64,000 nucleotides of DNA. Origin: an uncultured Clostridia bacterium (GTDB taxonomy: Bacteria; Bacillota; Clostridia; TANB77; CAG-465). The notes under the pieces were generated by a model. That model made no database searches. It had not been told where the DNA came from and saw nothing but the letters and a program-made list of their open reading frames with translations. The translations under genes and the position numbers were made by a program. Of this stretch, positions 54,281 through 63,655 are shown piece by piece. The stretch spans positions 1 to 64,000 of the forward strand of contig CAKPAG010000001.1 in NCBI GenBank assembly GCA_934132895.1. Reading direction: 5' to 3'. Position 1 is the stretch's first letter; every line of letters starts with the position of its first letter.

Positions 54281-56440
54281 CTAATGAATACGTTTTATAT
54301 CATAAACACTATCTATTCTTTTTAATAGCTTGATTAATTTTTGAAGTTCAATTGTATCAGAAATCATAATTTCTACAACTATATCGATTTCTCTATTTTG
54401 TTTTTCCTTTGTTACAACTGAACTTAAAGTTATATTACTATTTCCTATTTCTTTTAACACATCATTTAATATGTTTTCTCTATTATTTGCCATTATAACT
54501 AATTTAACTTTAGAATTTATTTTTATCTTTTCTTTCCATGAAACTTCTATTTTTCTAGATTTCATATCTAAGTTTTTTAAATTTTTACAATTTTTTCTAT
54601 GTATAGAAACACCATTTGCATTAGTAATATATCCTACAATTTCATCTCCAGGAATTGGCATACAGCATTTGGCAAGTTGAGTTTTACAATTTTTTATTCC
54701 CTCTACTATTACAAATTCCTCTTCATTTTTTCTCTTATTTTTTTGATTTATATCTTTTATGCTTGGTAATTTTTCTTTATTTTCTTCTTCATAAACTTCA
54801 ATAATTCTATTTACTACTTTTAAAGCTGAAATGCTACCAAAGCCTATATTTTCATATGCATCATCTAAGGTCTTAAAAGAAAACTTTTTAAGAGCTTTAT
54901 CAACATATTTATCCTTTAAAAACTCCTCTTTAGATATTTTTTGTTTCCTTATAGCTTTTTGAAAAAGTTCTTTTCCTTTTACAATGTTTTCTTCTTTTCC
55001 TTTATTTTTTAAAAAACAAGTTATTTTATTTCTAGCATTTGATGTTTTTACATATTTCAACCAATCTCTGCTTGGTCCTTTTGCATTTGATGATGTTACT
55101 ATTTCTACTACATCTGTATTTTCAAGTTTTGTATGTAAAGGAACCATTTTAGAATTTATTTTGGCTCCTATCATTTTTTCAGCAACTTTTTGATGTATCA
55201 AATATGCAAAGTCAATAGGGGTAGAGCCTTTTGGAAGTGCCTTTATTTCACCTTTTGGAGTAAAGACAAAAACCTCTTCGCCAAATAATTCTACTTTCAT
55301 TTTTTTAATATTTTCAGAGGTATCTTGAAGTTCCTTTTGAATTTCTAAAGTTTGTCTTAACCATACTAATTTTTTATCTGCATCTGTCTGTTTTGTCTTT
55401 TTTTCTTTGTATGCAAAGTGAGCTGCTATACCATAGTCTGCTACTTTATGCATATCCCAAGTTCTAATCTGTATTTCAAAAGGACGACCTCCCTCTCCAA
55501 ACACAGTAGTATGAAGTGACTGATACATATTTGTTTTTGGCACTGCAATATAGTCTTTAAATCTTCCTGGCATTGGTTTGTACATATCGTGTACAATTCC
55601 AAGTGCTGTATAACAATCTTTAATAGAATCCACTATTATTCTAATTGCTAAAAGATCAAACAAATCATCAGCATTACAGTTTTTTGCTTTCATTTTTTTA
55701 TATATACTATAGAAATGTTTTGGTCTTCCGTAAACTTTAGCAACTATTTTTTGTTCACTTAAAGCTTTTTCTATTTCCTCAATTCTTCTTTTTATATACT
55801 CTTCTCTTTCTTTTTTCTTTTCATCAATTTGTGATTTAACTAGTGCATACTCATCTTTCATAAGTATTCTAAATGATATATCTTCAAGTTCTGCCTTCAT
55901 TTGAGACATTCCTAATCTATGTGCTATTGGAGCATAAATAGTTAAGCACTCTTTTGCCATATTTATTTTTACTTCATCACTATCTACATTTTTTATATTC
56001 TGCATATTGTATAGCCTATCTGCTAATTTTATAATTACTGTTCGTATATCTTTAGCTATGGCCATAAACATATCTTTTAGCTTATCACTATTTAATTTTT
56101 CTTTACCTTTTAAATTAAGATATGAGAGCTTATCTATTGTAAGTACCATGTCTAATACTTCTGAGCCAAATAACTTTTCAAATTCTTTTTTATCAAATTC
56201 TTCACATTTTACTACTCCATGTAACAAAGCAGCATAAACCGATACATCATCAAGTCTTAAAGAAATTACTAAACTTGCAACACCTATTACATGGTCAATC
56301 ATGTCTATATTTGCTTTTTTCTTTCCATTATACATTCGGTTTGCATATTCAAAAACCTTTTGTAATTTCTTTTTATCATATTTTATCTTTTCTTCATCTA
56401 AAAGTTTAGCTATATACTCTAAATTTTTATTTTCATCCAT
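54281..56440 (-). CDS. rel: RelA/SpoT-type (p)ppGpp synthetase with degenerate hydrolase site
   Basis: 719 aa of the long RelA/SpoT type: N-terminal HD region, synthetase (YGRPKHFYSIYKKMK; FDLLAIRIIVD; GRFKDYIAVPKTNMYQSLHT; FEIQIRTWDMHKVADYGIAA), TGS (VFVFTPKGEIKALPKGSTPI), helical/zinc finger region and ACT. In the HD region His50 and His74 remain, but the canonical LLHDVVED reads LLHGVVKC: the metal-binding Asp and the catalytic Glu-Asp are lost. It should make (p)ppGpp in amino-acid starvation but probably cannot degrade it. Confidence 0.93.
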   Translation of the reverse strand: MDENKNLEYIAKLLDEEKIKYDKKKLQKVFEYANRMYNGKKKANIDMIDHVIGVASLVISLRLDDVSVYAALLHGVVKCEEFDKKEFEKLFGSEVLDMVLTIDKLSYLNLKGKEKLNSDKLKDMFMAIAKDIRTVIIKLADRLYNMQNIKNVDSDEVKINMAKECLTIYAPIAHRLGMSQMKAELEDISFRILMKDEYALVKSQIDEKKKEREEYIKRRIEEIEKALSEQKIVAKVYGRPKHFYSIYKKMKAKNCNADDLFDLLAIRIIVDSIKDCYTALGIVHDMYKPMPGRFKDYIAVPKTNMYQSLHTTVFGEGGRPFEIQIRTWDMHKVADYGIAAHFAYKEKKTKQTDADKKLVWLRQTLEIQKELQDTSENIKKMKVELFGEEVFVFTPKGEIKALPKGSTPIDFAYLIHQKVAEKMIGAKINSKMVPLHTKLENTDVVEIVTSSNAKGPSRDWLKYVKTSNARNKITCFLKNKGKEENIVKGKELFQKAIRKQKISKEEFLKDKYVDKALKKFSFKTLDDAYENIGFGSISALKVVNRIIEVYEEENKEKLPSIKDINQKNKRKNEEEFVIVEGIKNCKTQLAKCCMPIPGDEIVGYITNANGVSIHRKNCKNLKNLDMKSRKIEVSWKEKIKINSKVKLVIMANNRENILNDVLKEIGNSNITLSSVVTKEKQNREIDIVVEIMISDTIELQKLIKLLKRIDSVYDIKRIH

Positions 56441-56504
56441 TTTTTAAGTCCACCTCCTAAAGTTACTCTATTTTACTACTCTACTAAAAATTACTTTTTA
56501 TCTT

Positions 56505-58184
56505 TTAATCTACAGTTTTCTTAAAATCTTGTAATATAAGCTGAATAGTTCTTGGTGTATTATATGAGTTTATTTCCACATTACAAAGTACATCTATTTT
56601 ATCTCCAAGTCTTACATCATCTCTTCTTGCACCTTGTGAAAAAGCTAAAGCTTCTAGTAAGACTCTTTCATCTTGAAGTGTAAACTTTAGATGTTTTTCT
56701 TCTTTTAATGTTCTAATAGAATGTATTTTTAGCCCTTTATACAAAAAGAGTGGAGTGTTATTTGCTTGTCCATATGGTTTTATTCTATTTATATCTTTTA
56801 ATATTTGAACTCCTAAATCACTCTTTTTTATTTCCATATCAACATCTATTACTTGTACTAAGTCTTTCATATTTTGAGTAACTATTTTTTCAAATTCTTC
56901 TCTAAATAAAGGTATGTTTTCTTCTTCAATACTCATTCCTGCGGCAAGTTCATGTCCACCAAATTGTATTAAATACTCTTTTGACTCAGTTAACGCATCA
57001 TAAAGTGAAAAGCCATTTGGACATCTTCCAGAACCTCTTACCACATCATTTTCTTTTGTAAATAGTACAACTGGTTTATTATATATATTTACAAGTCTTG
57101 AAGCAACAATACCTATTACTCCATTATGCCAATTTTCATTATATAGTACAATACTATTTTTTTGTGTATATCCTTCATTTTCAATTGTATTTACTGCTTC
57201 TTCAAATATGTTTTTTTCTACTTCTTGCCTTTTTATATTCAAACTATCTAATTTTTCAGCTAATTCTTTAGCATTTTCTTCAGATTCCTCTAATAACAAT
57301 TTTACTGCAATAGATGCATCTCCCATTCTTCCACAAGCATTTATTCTTGGAGCCATACCAAAAGATACCATTGTACTATCAATATCCTTAAAATTAATCA
57401 CTCTAAGCATAGCTTTTATACCTTCATTTTTGGTATTAGCTACTTGTTTTAAACCTTCTTTAGATATAATTCTATTCTCATCTAAAAGAGGTACTATATC
57501 TGATATTGTTCCTATTGCTACTATATCTAAATATTTAAGGTAACTTTCACTTTCCATGTTTAAACTAATTGCAAGTGCACTTAAAACTTTAAATGCCACT
57601 CCCACTCCTGCAAACATTTTAAATGGATAATTATCATCTTTCTGCTTTGGATTAATAATCGCAAGTGCAGTAGGTAAATTTTCTGTACATTCATGATGGT
57701 CTGTTATAGCAATGTCAAGTCCAAGGCTTTTAGCATATTCCACTTCATCTATAGCTGTAATTCCACAATCTACAGTTATAACCAAAGATACGCCTTCTTT
57801 TTTTATTTTATCTAAAGCTTCATTATTAACCCCATAGCCTTCTTGTAACCTATCTGGTAAATAATACATCACATCTAACCCTAGGTCACTTAAGAACTTA
57901 TACATTATTGTAATACTTGTTATACCATCTACATCATAATCACCGTATATACAAATTTTCTCTTTTTTATTTATTGCAAGTTTTATTCTATCTACTATTT
58001 TTTGCATATCCTTAAGTAAAAACGGATCTCTTAAATCTTTTAACGTTCCATTTAAATACATATCTATATCTTCTACTTCTCTTGCTTTTAGAAGTTTAGC
58101 AAGACATTTAGATATGTTATATTTATTACTTATCTTATCAATTTCTTCTTCGTTATATTTTTTTATATTCCAAACCTTTTGCAT
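56505..58184 (-). CDS. recJ: single-stranded-DNA exonuclease RecJ
   Basis: 559 aa. ICIYGDYDVDGITSITIMYK (DHH motif I), VITVDCGITAIDEVEYA, IAITDHHE and INPKQKDDNYPFKMFAGVGV are the DHH domain; QFGGHELAAGMSIEEEN and GSGRCPNGFSLYDAL the DHHA1 part. It degrades 5'-ended single strands in recombination and repair. Length matches the short RecJ form without the Bacillus C-terminal extension. Confidence 0.94.
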   Translation of the reverse strand: MQKVWNIKKYNEEEIDKISNKYNISKCLAKLLKAREVEDIDMYLNGTLKDLRDPFLLKDMQKIVDRIKLAINKKEKICIYGDYDVDGITSITIMYKFLSDLGLDVMYYLPDRLQEGYGVNNEALDKIKKEGVSLVITVDCGITAIDEVEYAKSLGLDIAITDHHECTENLPTALAIINPKQKDDNYPFKMFAGVGVAFKVLSALAISLNMESESYLKYLDIVAIGTISDIVPLLDENRIISKEGLKQVANTKNEGIKAMLRVINFKDIDSTMVSFGMAPRINACGRMGDASIAVKLLLEESEENAKELAEKLDSLNIKRQEVEKNIFEEAVNTIENEGYTQKNSIVLYNENWHNGVIGIVASRLVNIYNKPVVLFTKENDVVRGSGRCPNGFSLYDALTESKEYLIQFGGHELAAGMSIEEENIPLFREEFEKIVTQNMKDLVQVIDVDMEIKKSDLGVQILKDINRIKPYGQANNTPLFLYKGLKIHSIRTLKEEKHLKFTLQDERVLLEALAFSQGARRDDVRLGDKIDVLCNVEINSYNTPRTIQLILQDFKKTVD

Positions 58185-58341
58185 TTTTCCCCCTCTAAAA
58201 AATTAAACTTATTTACAGTTAATATTTTACTACAAATAATGCAAAAAATAAAGTGAAAAACTAAAAAGAAAATGTATTTTGTATTTTTTTGTTACATTTT
58301 AATTAGAGCTTTCATTTAATATATTAGAAGTATTTTAGAAA

Positions 58342-58935
58342 ATGGAAGGAGTTAAAAAATTGTTAAATATAATATCGTGTATACTTTTTAGTATATCTGC
58401 TAATTTTGATAATATTATTATTGGTATGTCATTTGGCTCAAAAAATATACATATTCCAATAATCAAGAATATTATCATTTCAGTATTTACTACCATAATC
58501 ACTATACTTTCAATGAAATTTGGTGAAATATTATTTATACTTTTTACTCCAAGAATTGTTAATTTGTTAGGTTCTATTTCTTTAATAGCTATTGGAATTA
58601 TTGGTATTTTAAAAATATTATATAATAAATACTTAAATAAGAATAATGAAAATGATGATAATAGAAAAATACCTTTAAAAGCTCTTAATATAAAAGAACT
58701 GATAACAATTATTTTCACTTTATCTTTAAATAATGTAGCTACAGGTATTGCTGCAAGTGCAGCTGGAATTAATATACTATTTTCTTTTATTTCTACACTT
58801 GTGACAAGCTTTTTATTTATATATATAGGAAATAATTTAGGAAAAAATGTTATAAATAATTATTTGAAAAAAAATTCTGAATTTATTGGTTCTATTTTAC
58901 TAATAATTTTAGGAATTATAGAATGGATATTTTAA
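58342..58935 (+). CDS. ytaF: YtaF-like sporulation membrane protein (MntP-type fold)
   Basis: 197 aa with about six membrane segments in two repeats: FSISANFDNIIIGMSFGSK and LSLNNVATGIAASAAGINI each carry the Asp/Asn-rich helix motif of YtaF/MntP-type proteins. YtaF is a forespore-related membrane protein of unknown transport function. A TTG at 58360 has a better site (GGAAGGAG, 7 nt) than the ATG at 58342, so the true start may be there. Confidence 0.8.
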   Translation: MEGVKKLLNIISCILFSISANFDNIIIGMSFGSKNIHIPIIKNIIISVFTTIITILSMKFGEILFILFTPRIVNLLGSISLIAIGIIGILKILYNKYLNKNNENDDNRKIPLKALNIKELITIIFTLSLNNVATGIAASAAGINILFSFISTLVTSFLFIYIGNNLGKNVINNYLKKNSEFIGSILLIILGIIEWIF

Positions 58936-58937
58936 AT

Positions 58938-58976
58938 AAAAAAGATATAGCTTACAATCAAAACTATATCTTTTTT
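58938..58976. terminator. bidirectional terminator between ytaF and spoIIID
   Basis: Perfect AAAAAAGATATAG/CTATATCTTTTTT stem (58938-58950, 58964-58976) between convergent genes, giving T-runs on both strands. Confidence 0.88.
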
Positions 58977-58980
58977 CTAA

Positions 58981-59259
58981 TTATTTTTTATTTAAATTTT
59001 CTCTTAAACATCTTTCTTTATTTTTCATTCCGCCATGTTTGCTTCTTTCACGCTTATTTTTATCAAGTACCTTTCTTACTTTTAAATATAGAGGATAATC
59101 AATTTGAGGTAAAATAATCACTAACCGATTATACATTGTTGATTTTGAAACTTTTTCTGCATTCGCCAGTTCTCTAACTGTTAAGTTCCATACTACAAAA
59201 CTATTTGCCTCTCTTATAATCATCGCCCTTTCATCTGTTCCTAAGTCATTATAATTCAT
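58981..59259 (-). CDS. spoIIID: sporulation transcription regulator SpoIIID
   Basis: 92 aa. TVRELANAEKVSKSTMYNRL is the helix-turn-helix, followed by LYLKVRKVLDKNKRERSKHG, the basic tail of SpoIIID. It controls mother-cell genes in sporulation. One in-frame CGG (59125-59127, Asn-CGG-Leu) is read here without a frame change. It stands alone, not with the usual spoIIQ/mreB neighbours visible. Confidence 0.93.
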   Translation of the reverse strand: MNYNDLGTDERAMIIREANSFVVWNLTVRELANAEKVSKSTMYNRLVIILPQIDYPLYLKVRKVLDKNKRERSKHGGMKNKERCLRENLNKK

Positions 59260-59349
59260 AATAAATCTCCTTCTAATTAATTAATTTGAATAGTAAAACC
59301 ATACATACTAGTATTATATCATTTAAGTCAAGTCCTGCCATTTTAAAAT

Positions 59350-59382
59350 CAAAAAAGCATAGATAATCTTTAATCTACGCTT
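59350..59382 (-). terminator. terminator after divIC-like gene
   Basis: AGCGTAGAT/ATCTATGCT stem with one mismatch (59356-59364, 59373-59381), followed by TTTTTTG on the minus strand, 23 bp after the stop. Confidence 0.75.
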
Positions 59383-59404
59383 TAAAATACTATACTATAC
59401 TATA

Positions 59405-59716
59405 TTATTTATTTGCATCTACAAATATTTTCTCATAAGGTTTTACATAACCTAATGTATCTCTTGCAACATCTTCTATATACTCAGTACTCTCTATATT
59501 ATTTTTTTGTTCATTATAATAAGTTGTTAATTTATTTTTATTCTCTATATCAGCTTTATATGTTTCAATTTTAGAATTGTAGCTATTTATTTGTACTTGT
59601 TGATCATAAACAGTATATACAAAATATACAAAAAATATAAAAACTACAACTTTAAATATACTTATTTTCTTTCTTCTCTTTGGTTTACTATTTTCAGCAT
59701 TAACTGCTTTTCTCAT
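59405..59716 (-). CDS. divIC: septum formation initiator (DivIC/FtsB-like)
   Basis: 103 aa. Basic N-terminus (KPKRRKKISI), one membrane helix at ~22-39 (IFKVVVFIFFVYFVYTVY), coiled coil (QINSYNSKIETYKADIENKN) and the C-terminal EYIEDVARDTLGYVKPYEKI motif. It acts with FtsL and DivIB in the divisome. It overlaps yabQ by 17 nt, as is common in the yabP-yabQ-divIC cluster. Confidence 0.92.
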   Translation of the reverse strand: MRKAVNAENSKPKRRKKISIFKVVVFIFFVYFVYTVYDQQVQINSYNSKIETYKADIENKNKLTTYYNEQKNNIESTEYIEDVARDTLGYVKPYEKIFVDANK

Positions 59717-60209
59717 AATTTATACCTTCTTTTGTTTTCTTAACTTTTAAGCTAATTTTAGTGATTTTTAGCTTATCTATAATAAATGTTAACATATTAA
59801 AAAACTTTTTGCAACATTTTTTTACGAATTTTTTTAATATTATACAATTTTTTAGTATAATATACAAAATTAGATTTAAAGGTAGTAGAAAAAAGTCAAT
59901 AATTTCTTTTGATGTCTTAAAAAGAAACTTATATACTTTTTGGCTATATTTACTAAAAAAAGTAAAATGTAAGGCTGAGCCTAAAATAATAGCTATAAAA
60001 ATATACAACCTAATACTTGAATCTAATATGTTTATTATTCCCCATAATATTATAAATGTCGAAACAAAAAAATATATTATATCTTGAACAATTACTTTCA
60101 TACTAGACACTCTTTTTAAACTTCTATATGTTCTAAAAAAGTCGAAAATTATAGCTATTATTATTCCAATAATGAAAAAGCCGAACAAAATCTGAGACTT
60201 GAGTTGCAA
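59700..60209 (-). CDS. yabQ: spore cortex biosynthesis protein YabQ
   Basis: 169 aa with about four membrane segments in the first 90 residues (FGFFIIGIIIAIIFDFFRTY; ILWGIINILDSSIRLYIFIA) and a basic, aromatic C-terminal half. This and the position between yabP and divIC identify YabQ, an outer forespore membrane protein needed for cortex formation. TTG start, 11 nt after GAGGAAG. Confidence 0.9.
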   Translation of the reverse strand: MQLKSQILFGFFIIGIIIAIIFDFFRTYRSLKRVSSMKVIVQDIIYFFVSTFIILWGIINILDSSIRLYIFIAIILGSALHFTFFSKYSQKVYKFLFKTSKEIIDFFLLPLNLILYIILKNCIILKKFVKKCCKKFFNMLTFIIDKLKITKISLKVKKTKEGINYEKSS

Positions 60210-60230
60210 TAAGCATAATTCTTCCTCTTT

Positions 60231-60518
60231 CTATTTAAATAATTTATTCATAAAACCAGATTTTTTTGCTTGATTTGCATCACTGTATGCTACTGCCATA
60301 ATTTGTCCTTCAATTACAAGTTCATTATTTTCTAAATTTAGCTTATTCATTTTTAAATCATCGCCCTTAATTGTAAGTATACCTAAATCAGTTTGTGCAA
60401 GTACCAATTCATCATCAAAACTATGTATATCTATAACTCCTGTTACAGATATTTTCTCCCTGTTCTCCATGATAATGTTTTGGTTTGTTATTATTTTAGA
60501 TAATTTTTTATCTTCCAT
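60231..60518 (-). CDS. yabP: sporulation protein YabP
   Basis: 95 aa. NREKISVTGVIDIHSFDDEL, LGILTIKGDDLKMNKLNLEN and NELVIEGQIMAVAYSD are the beta strands of the YabP/YqfC family. It is co-transcribed with yabQ, 21 bp apart. The ATG at 60518 follows AGAGGTGAT; the ATG at 60533 is part of that site. Confidence 0.93.
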   Translation of the reverse strand: MEDKKLSKIITNQNIIMENREKISVTGVIDIHSFDDELVLAQTDLGILTIKGDDLKMNKLNLENNELVIEGQIMAVAYSDANQAKKSGFMNKLFK

Positions 60519-60591
60519 CTTATCACCTCTCATATTTATTTATCATATATACTATATATTAATATATATTCACATACCTTGAATTTTATTA

Positions 60592-60632
60592 CAAAAAAGG
60601 CAATTAGATTTGTTTTTCTAATCACCTTTTTT
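60592..60632 (-). terminator. terminator of prkC
   Basis: AAAAGG-GATTAGA pairs with TCTAAT-CCTTTTTT (arms 60593-60609, 60616-60632), with a single mismatch, just after the prkC stop at 60638. Confidence 0.78.
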
Positions 60633-60637
60633 CATTA

Positions 60638-62710
60638 TTAAAATTCTATTTTTTGTTCTTTTGCAAGTTTATCATTAAGATAAATCTTTAAAACAGCATT
60701 GTTATATCCGTTAATTGTAAAGCTAGTAGATTTTTCAGATGGATCAAATGATTTTTCAAATACAGTATTTGTTGCACTAGAATCTATACTTGCAGTTACC
60801 TTTACTGTTATTTTATCTGCTGAAACTGGAGTTCCTCCTTGTAATTCTAACAAATCAATTGATACTGTCTTACTAATCATTAATTTATTTACAGTTATAT
60901 CAACCATATCTCCTTCTTTTAATTCTTGATTTTGAGGATAACTTTGTGATAATACTACACCGTTTGTTTTAGAATTATCATCAGAATATTTAACATTTAC
61001 TTTTAGTTTTAATTTTTCAAGCTCAGATTTTGCGTCAGCTTCAGTTTTTCCGACTACATTTGGCATTAGTACTGACTCTTTTCCATCACCTTTACTTACT
61101 ACAAGTTTTATTGTACTACCATATGGTTTTTGTTCTTTTTTAGGATCTTGTGAGATTATTATTCCAGCAGTAACTTTTTCGTTTATAACTTCCTCTGTTT
61201 CAACTACAAAGCCTAATGTATCTTGAAGTTCATATTTTGCTACTTTTATATCTTTTCCTGTAACATCTGGAACATCGACTAATTTTTCACCTTTGCTTAC
61301 TACTACATATATTTTCTTATCTTTTGTTTTACTTCCTTTTTCAGGAGTTTGTGAAATAATATGTCCTTCTGGTTGGTCGGAACTATATTCTGATTTATCT
61401 TGAATAACCTGTATTCCTTGTTTTGAGTACTCTTCAACCACTTCGTTAAAATCACGTCCAACTACATTTGGTACTTCAACTTCAACATTTGCTGCTTCTT
61501 GAGCCTTAACTTTCTTAGCTATTTTTATTCCAAAAAATATTCCAAAACCAATTACTATTACAGCTATTATACTGCAAATTATAATTATCTTTTTCTTGTT
61601 TTTTCCTTTATTTTCTTTTTCTGAACTATCATTTTCCCCACTATTTCCCTTTTTGTAATCATATTCTGTATCTTCTTCAATAGCTTCATTTCTTTTTCTT
61701 GGAGTTGAAGTTTGAGACGTTTTTGAATAGTTAGAGTAATTTGAATTATTTGCATTTCTTGTTCTTAAATTTGGCACTAAGTTATTTTCCTCTTCATCTT
61801 CAACGTGAATTATTGGTATAACTTGTGTTTCTCCTGCTTCTACTGATGCTACCTTACTTGGTATCAATGAATTTGGTCTTGCAAGAGCAATAGATATATC
61901 ATTTAAAAGTTCTGTTGCACTTTGATATCTTAAAGCTGTACTTTTTTCCATAGCTTTCATTATTATTTGATTTAACGCAACGCTTACTTTTGGATTTAAA
62001 ACTATTGGTTCTACAGGAGTTTCTTGAATATGCTTTAAAGCAACTGATACAGGTGAATCTGCATCAAATGGTAGTTTACCTGTAGCCATTTCATACATTA
62101 CAACACCTAATGAATAAATATCTGATTTTTCATCAGTATATCCACCTTTAGCATGTTCTGGTGAAAAATAATGTACTGAACCCATAGTACTTCCAAAACT
62201 TGTTATTGTAGAACTAGGAACATTTGTTATCTTGGCAATTCCAAAATCTGTTACCTTAGCTACCATATTTTTATTTAGTACTATATTTTGAGGTTTTATA
62301 TCTCTATGAATTATATGTGATTTATGTGCAGCTTGCAAAGCTGAAGCTATTTGAGCTGCAATCTTTAATGTTAATTCACTATCTAAAGCACCATGTTCAT
62401 TAATATAGTCTTTTAAAGTTTTGCTTTCTAAAAGCTCCATTACTATATAATTTATACCATTTTCTTCCCCTACATCATATACAGATACAATATTTGGATG
62501 TGTAAGTGCAGCTGCTGATTGAGCTTCTGCTCTAAATCTTTTAACAAAGGTTTCATCTTTGGCATATTCGCTTTTTAACACCTTAATAGCTACATACCTA
62601 TTTAAAAGCTTACATCTTGCTTCATAAACTGTAGCCATGCCACCTTCACCAATTTTTTCTAGTATCTGGTACCTAGAGCCTAATTCTTTTCCTATTAAAT
62701 TGTCCTCCAT
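60638..62710 (-). CDS. prkC: PASTA-domain Ser/Thr protein kinase
   Basis: 690 aa. Kinase domain 1-270: GEGGMATVYEA, VAIKVLK, HRDIKPQNI, VTDFGIAK and APE-like SPEHAKG. One membrane helix (~375-395: KIIIICSIIAVIVIGFGIFF). Three extracellular PASTA repeats (NVVGRDFNEVVEEY; DVTGKDIKVAKYEL; NVVGKTEADAKSEL) bind peptidoglycan fragments, then a beta-rich end. It senses cell wall and, in spore formers, germinant muropeptides. It overlaps no gene but follows stp by 5 bp, its usual partner. Confidence 0.95.
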   Translation of the reverse strand: MEDNLIGKELGSRYQILEKIGEGGMATVYEARCKLLNRYVAIKVLKSEYAKDETFVKRFRAEAQSAAALTHPNIVSVYDVGEENGINYIVMELLESKTLKDYINEHGALDSELTLKIAAQIASALQAAHKSHIIHRDIKPQNIVLNKNMVAKVTDFGIAKITNVPSSTITSFGSTMGSVHYFSPEHAKGGYTDEKSDIYSLGVVMYEMATGKLPFDADSPVSVALKHIQETPVEPIVLNPKVSVALNQIIMKAMEKSTALRYQSATELLNDISIALARPNSLIPSKVASVEAGETQVIPIIHVEDEEENNLVPNLRTRNANNSNYSNYSKTSQTSTPRKRNEAIEEDTEYDYKKGNSGENDSSEKENKGKNKKKIIIICSIIAVIVIGFGIFFGIKIAKKVKAQEAANVEVEVPNVVGRDFNEVVEEYSKQGIQVIQDKSEYSSDQPEGHIISQTPEKGSKTKDKKIYVVVSKGEKLVDVPDVTGKDIKVAKYELQDTLGFVVETEEVINEKVTAGIIISQDPKKEQKPYGSTIKLVVSKGDGKESVLMPNVVGKTEADAKSELEKLKLKVNVKYSDDNSKTNGVVLSQSYPQNQELKEGDMVDITVNKLMISKTVSIDLLELQGGTPVSADKITVKVTASIDSSATNTVFEKSFDPSEKSTSFTINGYNNAVLKIYLNDKLAKEQKIEF

Positions 62711-62715
62711 ACTCT

Positions 62716-63459
62716 TTACTTCCCTTCTTTAACTAATATTAAAGTTATATTATCAACGCCACCATTTGCATTTGCATTTTCAATCAAAACAGTAGCTACA
62801 TTTTCAAATTTATTGTTTTTTGCTATTTCTAGAATTTTATTATCTTCTACCATATTTGTAAGTCCATCAGAACACAAAAGTAAATATCCAAAAGGCATAT
62901 CTAGTTTATATACTTTAACCTCTAAATCTCTCATTATTCCAACAGCCTTTGTAAGGACATGTTTTTGAGGATGATTTTTGGCCTGTTCTAAATTTATGAC
63001 TTTAGTTCTCAATAATTCATTTACATATGTATCATCTTCTGTTATTTGTTTTATGTATTTAAAATCTTTTGGAATATAATAAAGTCTTGTATCTCCTACA
63101 GAAGTATAATATACATTTTCCATTACTTTTAAAACTGCTACAACAGTTGTCCCCATTCCTTCATATTTTGCATCAGTTTTTTCTAAATTATATATTTTTT
63201 CGTTTGCATTAAGAACTGCATTTTCTAATATTTTTTCTATATCTTCTTCTGATTTTACTAATATATCATTTAAATTTTTTTCAATGTTTGAAGAAATAAC
63301 TTCTGTTAGTAATTTACTTGCTACTTCACCACTTAAATATCCACCTAAGCCATCAGCAACAATAAAAAGAGAGACATCTTCACTAAACTTCTTTACTATA
63401 AAGCTATCTTCGTTATTAGTTCTTCTTTTTCCTATATCAGACTTTGCTATAACTTCCAT
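62716..63459 (-). CDS. stp: PP2C-family Ser/Thr phosphatase
   Basis: 247 aa. SDIGKRRTNNEDSF, FIVADGLGGYLSGE, GMGTTVVAVL, LLCSDGLTNMV and GGVDNITLILV are the metal-binding motifs of PP2C (PrpC/Stp). It reverses phosphorylation by the adjacent PASTA kinase. GAGGTG site. Its rsgA/rlmN neighbours are not inside the window. Confidence 0.95.
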   Translation of the reverse strand: MEVIAKSDIGKRRTNNEDSFIVKKFSEDVSLFIVADGLGGYLSGEVASKLLTEVISSNIEKNLNDILVKSEEDIEKILENAVLNANEKIYNLEKTDAKYEGMGTTVVAVLKVMENVYYTSVGDTRLYYIPKDFKYIKQITEDDTYVNELLRTKVINLEQAKNHPQKHVLTKAVGIMRDLEVKVYKLDMPFGYLLLCSDGLTNMVEDNKILEIAKNNKFENVATVLIENANANGGVDNITLILVKEGK

Positions 63460-63489
63460 TTATTCACCTCGAATATTTTCACACTATAT

Positions 63490-63517
63490 ATTATATCAAA
63501 ACAGAAATATATTTCAA
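63490..63517 (-). promoter_or_regulatory. promoter of stp-prkC
   Basis: TTGAAA (63512-63517), 16-nt spacer, TATAAT (63490-63495) on the minus strand, about 30 bp before stp. Confidence 0.6.
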
Positions 63518-63572
63518 TAGTTTTTATTACATTTCTATACAAGTTTTCTAATATTTAATTGTATGAATTGGG

Positions 63573-63601
63573 TTGACATAATTTTAAAAACATGATATAC
63601 T
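63573..63601 (+). promoter_or_regulatory. consensus sigma-A promoter of the 85-aa orphan
   Basis: TTGACA (63573-63578), 17-nt spacer, TATACT (63596-63601), 54 bp before the ATG at 63656. Confidence 0.75.
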
Positions 63602-63655
63602 ATTATTAGATTTTATATCTATTTAAAAATTTCTTAAATTAAAGGAGTAAAAAAA

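Noticed and set aside
54984..55193. Plus-strand open frames inside rel, pnp and other long genes
   Set aside because: They are antisense shadows of strongly conserved minus-strand genes and lack ribosome sites.
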